Shown piece after piece: positions 21,792 to 30,894 of a stretch of DNA of 52,649 nt. Both the position numbers and the translations under genes were made by a program. This DNA comes from a virus. The first letter of the stretch is position 1; the number at the start of each line of letters is the position of its first letter. The DNA is taken from IMG/VR virus record IMGVR_UViG_3300035150_000079, positions 1 through 52,649 of that record; one strand, given 5' to 3'. The notes beneath the pieces are model-generated. The model had not been told where the DNA came from, made no database searches, and worked only from the letters and a program-made list of their open reading frames with translations.

Positions 21792-23584
21792 TGTCTATTA
21801 GTGTAAATTGGTTAACAAAAGTTATAACGATACCTAAAGCCGATTTAACTTTGATACAATCAACTCCTAGTGAGATATACGAACTCAATTTAAATGAATT
21901 TAGATATTGGCTACACGACGAACAAGATAGCGTTGAAGGAATAATAAATCCTGAAATATTTACGCATAATACCGAAGTTGAATTAGGGGGAATAACTTTC
22001 GCAAGGGTAATAAGAATAATAAATGGTTATACAATTACTTTTGAAAATGGTATGTATGCTGTAAATTTAATAGGTGCTAATAGTAATGTTGCTGATGTAA
22101 CGAATGTCAACAACGTTTCCGTAAGGCCCTATAATTCAGCAGGATTAATATCGTCTCCAGACATAGAATATTCCTCATTTAACGAAAGAGTTACTATAGA
22201 TATTATTAATGGTTCTTCTGGAACTTTATATCCTAAAGGGACTATGAGAGAACCTGTCAATAATTTAAGCGACGCAAAAATAATAGCACAATATAGAGGT
22301 TTTGAAACATTATTTGTAATAGGAAATATAACTTTTGTTGATACCGACAATATAGACGGATTCACTATCATAGGCCAGAATCCAGTAAAGAGCACATTTA
22401 ATCTAACTGAAGGTTTGTCTTCGGTAGGATGTGAATTCATAGAAGCTACAATTGACGGAGTTTTAGATGGAAATTCCACAATAGACAATTGTATAGTAGA
22501 CGATCTAACTTACATAGAAGGAATAATAAAAAATAGTATTTTGCGTGGCACGATAGTTTTAGCAGGCAATACAACTACCAACATATTAAATTGTTACGAC
22601 GGAATTGCTGGAGACGATAAACCCATAATAGACATGGGAGGTTCCGGTCAAGGTTTAACTGTTGGAGGTTATAGCGGAGAATTGGAAATAAGGAATAAAG
22701 ACGGAGAAGATAAAATTTCCATAGATTTAGTATCTGGAGAAATAGTTTTAGATTCTACTGTAACCAACGGAGAAATAGACATAAGGGGCGTTGGTAGATT
22801 AATAGATAATAGTTCAAGTGGAGCTATTGTTAAATGGAATGCTCTTATTTCCAATGATAACTATGATGGGGTGGTGATGGTCAACACAGTATCGGGAGTT
22901 CCAGGAACGCAATATCCTCGCGGAACTTCTAAGATGCCTGTTGATAATCTTATTGATGCAAAAGTAATAGCTGATAACCTAGGCATAAAGACTCTGTTGA
23001 TAACCGGCGATGTTGCGTTAGAGGAAAATTTTGAAGAATTTACGTTTTCGGCTTCACAACCAACGCACGCAACACTTGATCTTAACGGAATGGCGCTTAC
23101 AAAATGTGGAATAAATTCTATGACAGTAATAGGAGAATCAATCGGATTTTTTGTTGCTGAGGATTGTTATTTCCCAAACGGCTCGTTAAATATTAATGCT
23201 TCTATGGAAAGTTGCGTGTTAAATGGGGAAATTAGCGTCATCACCGGAGGACAATTAAGATGTATAAAATGTTCCTTCCCCGGAACAGATACGATATTGG
23301 ATTTAAGTGGAGAAGTTACTGTTAGTTTGGCGGATATAGTCGGTAGCATAAAAATAACGAATCTTGATAATCCTTTATCCATAGTTACTATTACAGGAAA
23401 TTTCAGCGCCGATATAGATAGTACTTGCGTTAGCGGAATCGTTAAAGCCGCTGGTATAGGAATTTTAAATGATAGCTCTTTGGGAACTTTAGTCGTTGAT
23501 AAAGTTCTTCCCGGAAGTTTAAGTATATCGCCAACCAACGATAGTGTTGGTTCGCCGTTCGATCCGAATGGAACGTATCCGTAA
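21791..23584 (+). CDS. Putative head fibre with duplicated beta-helix domain
   Basis: The 597-residue protein begins with an N-terminal module (ISVNWLTKVITIPKADLTLI ... EFRYWLHDEQDSVEG ... NTEVELGGITFARVIRIING) that I associate with structural proteins of uncultured phages. After it come two tandem copies of a domain of about 215 residues: copy 1 around 134-350 (GTLYPKGTMREPVNNLSDAK) and copy 2 around 360-570 (GTQYPRGTSKMPVDNLIDAK). Each runs into short beta-helix-like repeats and ends GxGxLxDxSS. The start overlaps the previous stop. It likely forms a surface filament of the head with its two upstream neighbours. Confidence 0.6.
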   Translation: MSISVNWLTKVITIPKADLTLIQSTPSEIYELNLNEFRYWLHDEQDSVEGIINPEIFTHNTEVELGGITFARVIRIINGYTITFENGMYAVNLIGANSNVADVTNVNNVSVRPYNSAGLISSPDIEYSSFNERVTIDIINGSSGTLYPKGTMREPVNNLSDAKIIAQYRGFETLFVIGNITFVDTDNIDGFTIIGQNPVKSTFNLTEGLSSVGCEFIEATIDGVLDGNSTIDNCIVDDLTYIEGIIKNSILRGTIVLAGNTTTNILNCYDGIAGDDKPIIDMGGSGQGLTVGGYSGELEIRNKDGEDKISIDLVSGEIVLDSTVTNGEIDIRGVGRLIDNSSSGAIVKWNALISNDNYDGVVMVNTVSGVPGTQYPRGTSKMPVDNLIDAKVIADNLGIKTLLITGDVALEENFEEFTFSASQPTHATLDLNGMALTKCGINSMTVIGESIGFFVAEDCYFPNGSLNINASMESCVLNGEISVITGGQLRCIKCSFPGTDTILDLSGEVTVSLADIVGSIKITNLDNPLSIVTITGNFSADIDSTCVSGIVKAAGIGILNDSSLGTLVVDKVLPGSLSISPTNDSVGSPFDPNGTYP

Positions 23585-23602
23585 AAATAAAAGGAGAATA
23601 GC

Positions 23603-24067
23603 ATGGAAATGGATATCCTGGTTTATAAACAAAATATTTCAATGGTAAATGGAGAAAGTATTGATGGTTATATTAGAAAATTGAATATAGCGTCCCGCGA
23701 TTATACTATGGGAAAATTAAATATCACAAAAGGTAATGGTGGGGCTTGGACAGTAGAAGTTTATAGCGATAAAGTTGTTATGGGTGTTTATAAAGGCGAA
23801 GAATCCACCAAATATCATATGATAAAATATGGTAGAGATAAAGACGGAACTTTTAATTTTGGCGATATGATAGAAGTTGAACGGGTAACAACATACAAAC
23901 CCAAGACTGATATGCAAATAAACAAAACAGAAGATAGTTTGATATCGTCGCCTAATTCCGAGAAAGGCTGTTCAAGCGGATACAAAACTAGAAAAGCCTT
24001 AGGAGAACCAATAGAATTTAACGGTTGGATAGAAACTGAAAAAAGTTTCTGGACCGGAGTTATTTAG
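23603..24067 (+). CDS. Head-region protein sharing its C-terminal peptide with the scaffold
   Basis: The 154-residue protein starts at ATG 23603 after AAAAGGAGAA. The first 105 residues form a beta-rich module (AWTVEVYSDKVVMGVYKG, then YHMIKYGRDKDGTFNFGDMI and EVERVTTYKP), a pattern I loosely associate with domains found next to phage head maturation proteins. It ends EKSFWTGVI, nearly the same as the scaffold end NQNFWKGVI. It lies between fibre-like and connector genes. Function unknown; the shared tail suggests a common binding partner in the procapsid. Confidence 0.55.
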   Translation: MEMDILVYKQNISMVNGESIDGYIRKLNIASRDYTMGKLNITKGNGGAWTVEVYSDKVVMGVYKGEESTKYHMIKYGRDKDGTFNFGDMIEVERVTTYKPKTDMQINKTEDSLISSPNSEKGCSSGYKTRKALGEPIEFNGWIETEKSFWTGVI

Positions 24068-24079
24068 TAGGAGGGTAAT

Positions 24080-25189
24080 ATGCCAACGTTAGCCAGAGGC
24101 CAAGAAAATACGCCGTCTATTTTAAATTGGTTTATATCTATAAACGGCGTATTGACTGATGCCTATGAAGTTGGTTATCGAATATATGATATAACAGGAG
24201 GGCTTCCAGGTACGCAAATATTTCCTGTAACTCCGGGCGATTGGGAGACGGTAAGTAGTGGAACCGGACATTTTAGCGTTGGTTCTTATTACGCGTATGA
24301 TAATTCTGCCGATAACGGTTATACTCCAACAATTACGGCAAGTTTAGGAACACATAGAATATATTGGCGATGGAAAATAAATTTAGGTTCTTCGTATCAA
24401 TCCGACGCCGAAGATTTTGAAGTAATAGTGGAGTCTTCAGGTTCTTCGGTAGATACATACATAAGCATACAAGATGTAAGAGACGCAGGAGTAACAGACG
24501 AAACAGAATTTCCAGATGCTGTGGTATTATCTAATATAGAATTGTGGCAAGCAGTATTGGAAAGAGCTTGTAGGCAATGGTTTGTTCCAAAAACTATGAT
24601 ATTGAATATAGATGGAACCGATTCGGATACTTTGCATTTCGGCGTCCCTATAATAGAGATAGATTACATCAAAATAAATAATAGCGACGATGAATTGGAT
24701 ACAAATTTATATAAAGTTTATAACGCAACAACATATCCTGACGATAGAAGAAATCCGAGAATTAAATTAGTGAATTCTAGATATTGCGTGGATATTTTTA
24801 CTGCTCCGATGGGTTATGGTAGTTTGTTGTTTAGGAAAGGAAGACAAAACCAAGAAATAAAAGGGACTTTTGGATTTGTTGAAGAGGATATGAGCGTCCC
24901 TAAACCAATACAAAGAGCGCTATTGAAATTAGTTGTAGAAAAAATGACTAAACCTGTATACGTAAGCGATCCGGCTACGACCCCAACGCCTCCTCCGCCA
25001 ATAATAGGAACTCTTTTAGAAGAATGGACGGACGGGCATAGAAAAAAATACGGAACTTCAGGAGCCGCTATATCGAAACGTTCTCCGTATTTAACGGGGA
25101 TAACTGATGATCAAGAAATAATAGAGATAATAAAAATGTATCGCGCTCCAATAGGATGCGCAACGCCTGCTAATCCAACATATAGGTAA
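24080..25189 (+). CDS. Head-tail connector (gp6-like) with N-terminal Ig-like domain
   Basis: The 369-residue protein has SD TAGGAGGG. Residues about 1-125 look like an Ig-like/beta-sandwich domain (SILNWFISINGVLTDAYEVG, HRIYWRWKINLGSSYQSDAE). From about 130 it resembles gp6-type connector proteins: YISIQDVRDAG, ELWQAVLERACRQWFVPKT, IIEIDYIKINN, then PIQRALLKLVVEKMTK. Connectors of this family form a ring beneath the portal. The added N-terminal domain is not part of the usual short protein. The next genes are the closure and tail-completion candidates, which fits. Confidence 0.65.
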   Translation: MPTLARGQENTPSILNWFISINGVLTDAYEVGYRIYDITGGLPGTQIFPVTPGDWETVSSGTGHFSVGSYYAYDNSADNGYTPTITASLGTHRIYWRWKINLGSSYQSDAEDFEVIVESSGSSVDTYISIQDVRDAGVTDETEFPDAVVLSNIELWQAVLERACRQWFVPKTMILNIDGTDSDTLHFGVPIIEIDYIKINNSDDELDTNLYKVYNATTYPDDRRNPRIKLVNSRYCVDIFTAPMGYGSLLFRKGRQNQEIKGTFGFVEEDMSVPKPIQRALLKLVVEKMTKPVYVSDPATTPTPPPPIIGTLLEEWTDGHRKKYGTSGAAISKRSPYLTGITDDQEIIEIIKMYRAPIGCATPANPTYR

Positions 25190-25192
25190 AAT

Positions 25193-25591
25193 ATGTCCGT
25201 ACCGAATCTATTACATCCTGTAAAAATAACCCTACAGAGAAGAAACGTTACGGATACATTGTACGATGAAGATATGAGAGAACCAATCGGCCAAACATCT
25301 TATTACGCCGAAGAGACGTTGATGGGGCAAGTATCTTGGGAAAATAAAGATAATGTATACGTTGATGAAAAAGGGACGCAACTAAAAGCTATAGGATACA
25401 TCCTATTTAGATACGTTGATTTAGAATCAAAAGGAATAACGCTGAAATACCAAGACAGAATAAAAAAAATAGGAAGACATGAAGTAGAACTTTACATAAT
25501 AAATACCAAACCTATGGGGCATTATCCGGATCAAGACGGAGCATCATTGATAAGAGCTTATTTTGTAGATAGGATATCTATGGAAGCGTGA
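25193..25591 (+). CDS. Probable head closure / head-tail joining protein
   Basis: The 132-residue protein starts at ATG 25193, three bases after the connector gene. It is beta-rich with the layout of small head-closure proteins (VKITLQRRNVTDTLYD, GQVSWENKDN, AIGYILFRYVDLES, DRIKKIGRHEVELYII). These plug the connector after packaging. Sequence recognition is weak; the assignment is mainly by length and its position between connector and tail-completion genes. Confidence 0.5.
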   Translation: MSVPNLLHPVKITLQRRNVTDTLYDEDMREPIGQTSYYAEETLMGQVSWENKDNVYVDEKGTQLKAIGYILFRYVDLESKGITLKYQDRIKKIGRHEVELYIINTKPMGHYPDQDGASLIRAYFVDRISMEA

Positions 25592-26217
25592 TGGCAGGTC
25601 GGATAAAAATAAAACTGTCTAAAAATTGGAAAAAATTAGACAAAAAATTATTAAATTCTAGGAAAGATTTGAAAAATCATTTGACTAAAGCGACTAGATT
25701 GATAGGAAAAAAAGGCGAAGCTTTAGCGAGAAAAGAAATAACCGAAGGCAAATATGAACCGAATAAACCCCTTACCGTAGCTCTAAAAGGCGGTAGGAAT
25801 GAACCGTTAATAGGGGATAGGCCGGGTGCTCCTTTATTCAAAGCAATAACCTCTAAAGCGGTGGAAGAATTAGCTGTATTCATAGGCATATTACAAACCA
25901 ATAAAGAATATAATATAGCTAGAGCAATTCACGATGGCACATCAATAAAAGTAACCAAAAAAATGAGAAATCTGTTTTACGTTCTATGGTTAAAGGGCCA
26001 AAGACCTTCTATAGAATTAACGGGGCGAGCAGCTGAATTATGGGATAAAATGCCTGGAGGATGGTTGCCGTTGGAAAAATCCACAGAAGCTATCGTTATA
26101 CCTTCCAGGCCTTTCATAGGTAATGTTTGGGATAAAGGGAATATACAAGATTATGCTAAAAGAATATGGGACGAAGCATTAGCTTATATATTCAAGGAAA
26201 TAGCTAATGAGAACTAA
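25591..26217 (+). CDS. Tail completion / neck protein, HK97 gp10 or Mu gpG-like
   Basis: The 208-residue protein starts at ATG 25591, overlapping the previous stop (TGATG). The N-terminus is very basic and helical (KLSKNWKKLDKKLLNSRKDL), and the C-terminus has the hallmark VIPSRPFIG motif followed by a helix (DYAKRIWDEALAYIFKEIA). Both are typical of virion-morphogenesis / HK97 gp10-like neck proteins that join tail to head. It overlaps the next gene by 11 bases. Confidence 0.7.
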   Translation: MAGRIKIKLSKNWKKLDKKLLNSRKDLKNHLTKATRLIGKKGEALARKEITEGKYEPNKPLTVALKGGRNEPLIGDRPGAPLFKAITSKAVEELAVFIGILQTNKEYNIARAIHDGTSIKVTKKMRNLFYVLWLKGQRPSIELTGRAAELWDKMPGGWLPLEKSTEAIVIPSRPFIGNVWDKGNIQDYAKRIWDEALAYIFKEIANEN

Positions 26218-27454
26218 ACAGATAATAAAATATTTCGATTTCAATAAAAGTAATTATAATTTGTTTACATTAGGCGATAACATTAGAGTAAATGTTGGCA
26301 CCAATTATTTACAATTAAAAGAAGTAAGTAATGGTATATATTCTACTGATAGCGATTTATACGCTTCTACTTGGATAACCAATCCTAATTCAGTAAAACA
26401 ATGGCAAGGATTCGAATGTACGATAGAAAATGCTTTAGACGAAGATTTGAACGAATTAACCGGAGTTAATTTTAGATTAACGGACGGGGTATCGGAATAT
26501 TGGCACAACGGCGTCGATTGGGAAACAAATAATATCGATTGGAATACGGAAGAAGAAGTAGCCAACAATATATCCGATTTCCCTGTAACCGAAAAGAAAA
26601 TAGGTGTAATAGTAAATCCATACACAACAAATTCTAGTTACACGCCCTTAATAAAGGGAATTAAAATACTATATTCTGTTGATATGGAGTTCCAGCAAGA
26701 CTATATCTATAGAACTTTAGTAAGACAATTAAAGGAACAAATTAGACCTATAACCGACTATGCCATAAAGTTAACCAGCGAATCATCAACAATAAATTTG
26801 AATGATTTCGAAATGGAAACGCCGTACGATATAATTAACATAGATTCTGTTTATAACGAAACGAACGACGCTGATCATTTTACAGATTTGTTACAATCAT
26901 ACAATAGTTCTACAAAAATAATAACCTTGACAGATACAATAGATGAAGATGAGATAGCATATATAAAATTAATATATAAACCTGTAGTAGCAGTTACTAC
27001 GGGCCTAGATTATTACGAAGTAACGAAGTTACCAACACTCACTTTAACCAATATAAATCTTATTAACACGACTGAATTATCACATAGCGATAGCGTATTG
27101 AACAAATCTACGGGAATTGGCGTTACCGTAAAGCCTCCTAAAAGAAGTGATATGGATATTAGTTTGAATATAATAACTAATAGCGCAATGGATCAAGTTA
27201 GATTAGCAGACGAAGTAAAAAGATTTTTCGCTAACAACAGTTATTTAACGTCCTGGGGAATGGATGAAAAATTTCGTTTGCAATTATTAGAAGAATACGA
27301 TGGACAAGTAGGGATACAGGAAAGCGGAATTTATGCTGGAAAACTTCGTTTCCTGATAATAGGTACGCTATACTATTTACAAGATGCAACGGTTGCGTAT
27401 TCCGTTGAAAGATTTAGGCTAACAGGCGATGTCGAAGTAGACATTAGTAATTAA
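26207..27454 (+). CDS. Probable tail terminator-region structural protein
   Basis: The 415-residue protein starts at ATG 26207 with AAGGAAAT upstream. The N-terminal 150 residues look like a beta-sandwich (WQGFECTIENALDEDLNELT, GVNFRLTDGVSEYW). The C-terminal 110 residues (ISLNIITNSAMDQVRLADEV, KRFFANNSYLTSWG) have a helix-strand pattern seen in small tail terminators. It lies between tail completion and sheath, where the terminator is expected, but is far longer than the usual 130-200 residues. Possibly a fusion. Confidence is limited. Confidence 0.5.
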   Translation: MRTKQIIKYFDFNKSNYNLFTLGDNIRVNVGTNYLQLKEVSNGIYSTDSDLYASTWITNPNSVKQWQGFECTIENALDEDLNELTGVNFRLTDGVSEYWHNGVDWETNNIDWNTEEEVANNISDFPVTEKKIGVIVNPYTTNSSYTPLIKGIKILYSVDMEFQQDYIYRTLVRQLKEQIRPITDYAIKLTSESSTINLNDFEMETPYDIINIDSVYNETNDADHFTDLLQSYNSSTKIITLTDTIDEDEIAYIKLIYKPVVAVTTGLDYYEVTKLPTLTLTNINLINTTELSHSDSVLNKSTGIGVTVKPPKRSDMDISLNIITNSAMDQVRLADEVKRFFANNSYLTSWGMDEKFRLQLLEEYDGQVGIQESGIYAGKLRFLIIGTLYYLQDATVAYSVERFRLTGDVEVDISN

Positions 27455-27467
27455 GGAGAAATGACCG

Positions 27468-29732
27468 ATGGCACAGAGACGATACGGACCTACAAGAGGC
27501 GCTGGAGTAGCAGTTATTGAATTAGAAGGCGAAAAGGGAATTGAACCCGGAGCTCTTGGTTGGTGCGGGTATGCCGGGATCATGGAAAAAGGGCCTGTTG
27601 GCGAATTAATTATTGCTCCAAATAAAAGCACGTTTGTAAAGAAATGTGGCGGAGTGATCGATGATTCACTTCTTCCGGATGCAGCCCTAGATTATTATAG
27701 TTTGGCTAACGGAGCAGGAGGTTTGGCTCTTGTTCGAGTTACCGATGGTAACGAAGTGCAAGCCGAAATGCCGTTATATGCTAGGTACGGTTCTCTATTG
27801 ACCCGGATGGGGACTTTGAAAGCCAAAAATGGTGGACGATGGGGAGGGAAAGAAAATTATTATACGGGAGCCGCTACGGATGCTACCGAAACAACGGTAA
27901 CTACTGGCGTAACTATGTTGGATGACGAATGGGCGGGAGGTTATTTACAAATAACCGGTTCTTCTAATACGTATGAAATAATAAGCAATACGGCAGCAGG
28001 TGTTATAACAGTTGCGTCTGATTCAACTATAATAACCGATGGCGGAACTACTACCGCTGTTTATTATTTGTATCATGAAAACGCTGGTAAGGCCATAAGT
28101 ATTCTGATTGGCGACGGGGAAGAAAAGCCTGATACGGAATTTAGTATTTCCGTTTACGTTGACGGAGCATTCGTAAAGAAATACGGAAATCTTAGTACGA
28201 ATCCAAGTGATTCTCGTTATTGGGTAAGTTTGATAAATAACGACGATGGTAACGACGAAATAGAAGCGGTTGATTTGTGGACTGGTGCGCATACAGCGGC
28301 GGTAAGGCCTGCTAATAAATACGGCATAATTGATACGGCCGGAATAACCGATACGGTATTGACTTCGGTTATACACGATTTCACCGTAACGGTTGGAGAC
28401 GCTACTCCTACGTTTGCTTTAGGTACTACTACGGATTCACATTTAGCTCAAAAATTAACTATTACTATGACTGCCGCCGATACAGGTAGCGTTGTAAGCG
28501 ATAAATTGGGAGCAGTAGGAACTGTAACGGTAGGAACTGAATTCGATAACACTGATTGCAAATGGGTTCCTCCGTTTACAATCACCGATGGCGGAACAAC
28601 TTTGGAAACTGATGATGTTATGGTTATAAATTACAAGCCGTTTGTTCTTGATTCTCTTATTGGCGGTTATTTGTATCCCGATAAAGTCAACGCTTCATCC
28701 ACAAGATATAGAATAGTTGATAATGATCACAAAACTATAACCGTGGCAGACGGTTCCGATATGACTTCTGTGGCTGAAGCGGCCGATGAATATATGGTTG
28801 TAGCGCCTTTAGAGATGTCAGGCGGAAAAGATGGAAACGCTGGTGTGATTGATTCTAGCTATACACAGCAAGCTTGGGATGTCGATGACAGCCCTTTCAA
28901 TAGGTTGTTTGGTAGGAATATGGGATTAATCAAATACGCTACGCCCGGTGTTACTTCAACGGCGGTACAAAAAGCAGGCGTAGCGTACGCAGAAGCCAAG
29001 AATCACCAATATAGATATGAAATAACATCTGCTACGGTAACAGAGGCGGGCGCTATAACGTATATAAATGATACGTTAGGACGTAGTGATTTCGCGGTCG
29101 TAGCGTTCCCTAGCTACGGCACCGTACCCGACCCCCTAAGCAGCGAAGGAAAGACGAAGACCGTTACCCTTACCGGTATGATTCACGGCAGGGAGGCGCG
29201 AATAGCGGCCGACTATGACGGGTATCATAAAGCAGAGGCCGGTATTGACGCCAAATTACCGAAGTTGCTTGATATCCCGACCTCAGACGCCATACTAAAC
29301 GAAGAGTTACTTAATCCTGCTGGAATAGCTATCATTAAAAAAGTGAAAGGCAATTTCATAATTTGGGGAGACAGAACGGTACATAGCGATCCTACTTGGA
29401 AATGGAAACACCAAAGAGAAACTATGTCGTATTACGAACACGTATTACAAGAAAGTTTCGATTGGATCATATTTATGATAAATGACCGAACCACCGAAAG
29501 TTTGGCTATTTCGGCATTAAATAGCTTCTTCCTCCCGGAATACGCAAAAAGAGCTGTTAGAGGAAATACGTTTCAAGAAGCGGTTATAATTAAATTGGAC
29601 GAAGAATTAAATACCGATGCTACAAGAGCTAACGGAGATATGATTTCCGAAATCAAATTGAGGCTTGCCGATACGGTTGAAAGATTCATCATCAGAATCG
29701 GCAAACAAGGAATTTTCGAATCTGTTGGTTAG
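27468..29732 (+). CDS. Contractile tail sheath protein
   Basis: The 754-residue protein has SD AAGGAGAAA. The N-terminus (RGAGVAVIELEGEKGIEPGA and PVGELIIAPN) matches the sheath handshake and first domains. The C-terminus contains the conserved contraction core (DSYYEHVLQ-like region SYYEHVLQESFDWIIFMIND, then ALNSFFLPEYAKRAVRG and IIRIGKQGIFESVG). The middle carries added beta domains (Thr/Asp-rich, residues about 130-430), explaining the large size. The sheath surrounds the tube and contracts on infection. A stretch at about 29095-29290 is 55% G+C by hand count, unlike its AT-rich flanks. Confidence 0.92.
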   Translation: MAQRRYGPTRGAGVAVIELEGEKGIEPGALGWCGYAGIMEKGPVGELIIAPNKSTFVKKCGGVIDDSLLPDAALDYYSLANGAGGLALVRVTDGNEVQAEMPLYARYGSLLTRMGTLKAKNGGRWGGKENYYTGAATDATETTVTTGVTMLDDEWAGGYLQITGSSNTYEIISNTAAGVITVASDSTIITDGGTTTAVYYLYHENAGKAISILIGDGEEKPDTEFSISVYVDGAFVKKYGNLSTNPSDSRYWVSLINNDDGNDEIEAVDLWTGAHTAAVRPANKYGIIDTAGITDTVLTSVIHDFTVTVGDATPTFALGTTTDSHLAQKLTITMTAADTGSVVSDKLGAVGTVTVGTEFDNTDCKWVPPFTITDGGTTLETDDVMVINYKPFVLDSLIGGYLYPDKVNASSTRYRIVDNDHKTITVADGSDMTSVAEAADEYMVVAPLEMSGGKDGNAGVIDSSYTQQAWDVDDSPFNRLFGRNMGLIKYATPGVTSTAVQKAGVAYAEAKNHQYRYEITSATVTEAGAITYINDTLGRSDFAVVAFPSYGTVPDPLSSEGKTKTVTLTGMIHGREARIAADYDGYHKAEAGIDAKLPKLLDIPTSDAILNEELLNPAGIAIIKKVKGNFIIWGDRTVHSDPTWKWKHQRETMSYYEHVLQESFDWIIFMINDRTTESLAISALNSFFLPEYAKRAVRGNTFQEAVIIKLDEELNTDATRANGDMISEIKLRLADTVERFIIRIGKQGIFESVG

Positions 29733-29767
29733 ATTTGAAAATATAACATTTTAAAACGGAGGACAAT

Positions 29768-30361
29768 ATGGCTGACATAAGTGTTTTTACTGATGATGAA
29801 TTATCGGGAACCGGCATAGGACCGGAACACGGTGTTGCTAAGGCTCGTCTTAACGAGTTGATAGCTAAAGTAAACGGAATGGATACTCCTGTTGAAATCG
29901 CGTATACGCCTACTACTAGCGCCGATTGGCCTGGTACTGATCCTACTACTGTACAAGGCGCATTGGATAATTTAGCTAATTTCCAATCAGCAGACGTTGT
30001 GGCTGTATGTGCTGGCCTAGATTTGATGCAGGATGCAGGCGAAAAGGTATCGGCTGCTTTGAATGGAAACTCTGCTAAAAGCTTTATTCCTACCGAAGTT
30101 TTAATTTTGGCAACAGCATTAACAGGAACTGAACCGGACGGCGGAGCTTTGAAAATAGGTACAGCAGAGGGGGGAGATCAAATATTAAGCGCTACTGCCG
30201 TACATTCAATAGCTGCTGAAGGAGGTTCGTTAAGAATACCTATTAGCACAGTAATGCCAGCAATAGCAGGCAATGCTACTATGTATTTAGAAAGCACAAC
30301 AAAAGAAACCACTTCTACTACGTTTACCGTAACTGCCTATATCATAGGCAAGCAATTTTAA
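29768..30361 (+). CDS. Tail-region hypothetical protein
   Basis: The 197-residue protein has SD ACGGAGGA. An N-terminal helical part (AKARLNELIAKVNGM) is followed by TPTTSADWPGTDPTTVQGAL, a phrase typical of the linker in phage fibre and decoration proteins, and a beta-rich C-terminal half (LRIPISTVMPAIAGNATMYL). It sits between sheath and tube genes, an unusual place for such a protein; a tail-surface or sheath-associated role is possible. No family recognised. Confidence 0.55.
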   Translation: MADISVFTDDELSGTGIGPEHGVAKARLNELIAKVNGMDTPVEIAYTPTTSADWPGTDPTTVQGALDNLANFQSADVVAVCAGLDLMQDAGEKVSAALNGNSAKSFIPTEVLILATALTGTEPDGGALKIGTAEGGDQILSATAVHSIAAEGGSLRIPISTVMPAIAGNATMYLESTTKETTSTTFTVTAYIIGKQF

Positions 30362-30398
30362 TTGATATTGTAATGATCGAGTTCCAAAGGAGTTGAAT

Positions 30399-30836
30399 AT
30401 GAAAGGCGATATAAAAAGTGATCATATCCCGGTCAGCAAATATAAATTGTTGGTCCTAGGATTTCCGTCTTTGACAATTGTAGAACTTAGCGGTTTAGAA
30501 GACGAAATAGTTACAACCGAGTTGCCTGATAGGACGGTAGTTTCGGGCGGACAACATACGGCGTCCGAATTCACTATTATGATGCCAGACCACCATTTGG
30601 AAGAACAAGCCATTATGGAAACTTGGTTCATAGAATCTACAGATCCCGTTTCTCCAAGTTACAAAAAAGTAGCAACTTTGGTAGCTGAATCTGTAAGCGG
30701 CAATATCATTAGATCTAGATCGCTTATCGGCGTATTCCCTAAGAAAAGAAAACTTTGGGATGGCGAAATGGCGAACGAAGGCGAAATGGCGCTAGTAGAA
30801 TGGACACTTAGCGTGGATGAAATATTGCCTATTTAG
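30399..30836 (+). CDS. Tail tube protein
   Basis: ATG 30399 is preceded by AAAGGAG (the TTG at 30393 lies directly after that SD). The 145-residue protein has the size and fold pattern of contractile-tail tube proteins: LLVLGFPSLTIVELSGLEDE, VVSGGQHTASEFTIMMPDHH and a closing beta hairpin (EMALVEWTLSVDEILPI). The tube forms the inner channel for DNA. Position after the sheath and before the chaperone is canonical. Confidence 0.8.
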   Translation: MKGDIKSDHIPVSKYKLLVLGFPSLTIVELSGLEDEIVTTELPDRTVVSGGQHTASEFTIMMPDHHLEEQAIMETWFIESTDPVSPSYKKVATLVAESVSGNIIRSRSLIGVFPKKRKLWDGEMANEGEMALVEWTLSVDEILPI

Positions 30837-30894
30837 AGCGTAATTCAATAACACGGTTGGGCTTAACAAAAGCACAGCTAATTGGAGGTGAACC

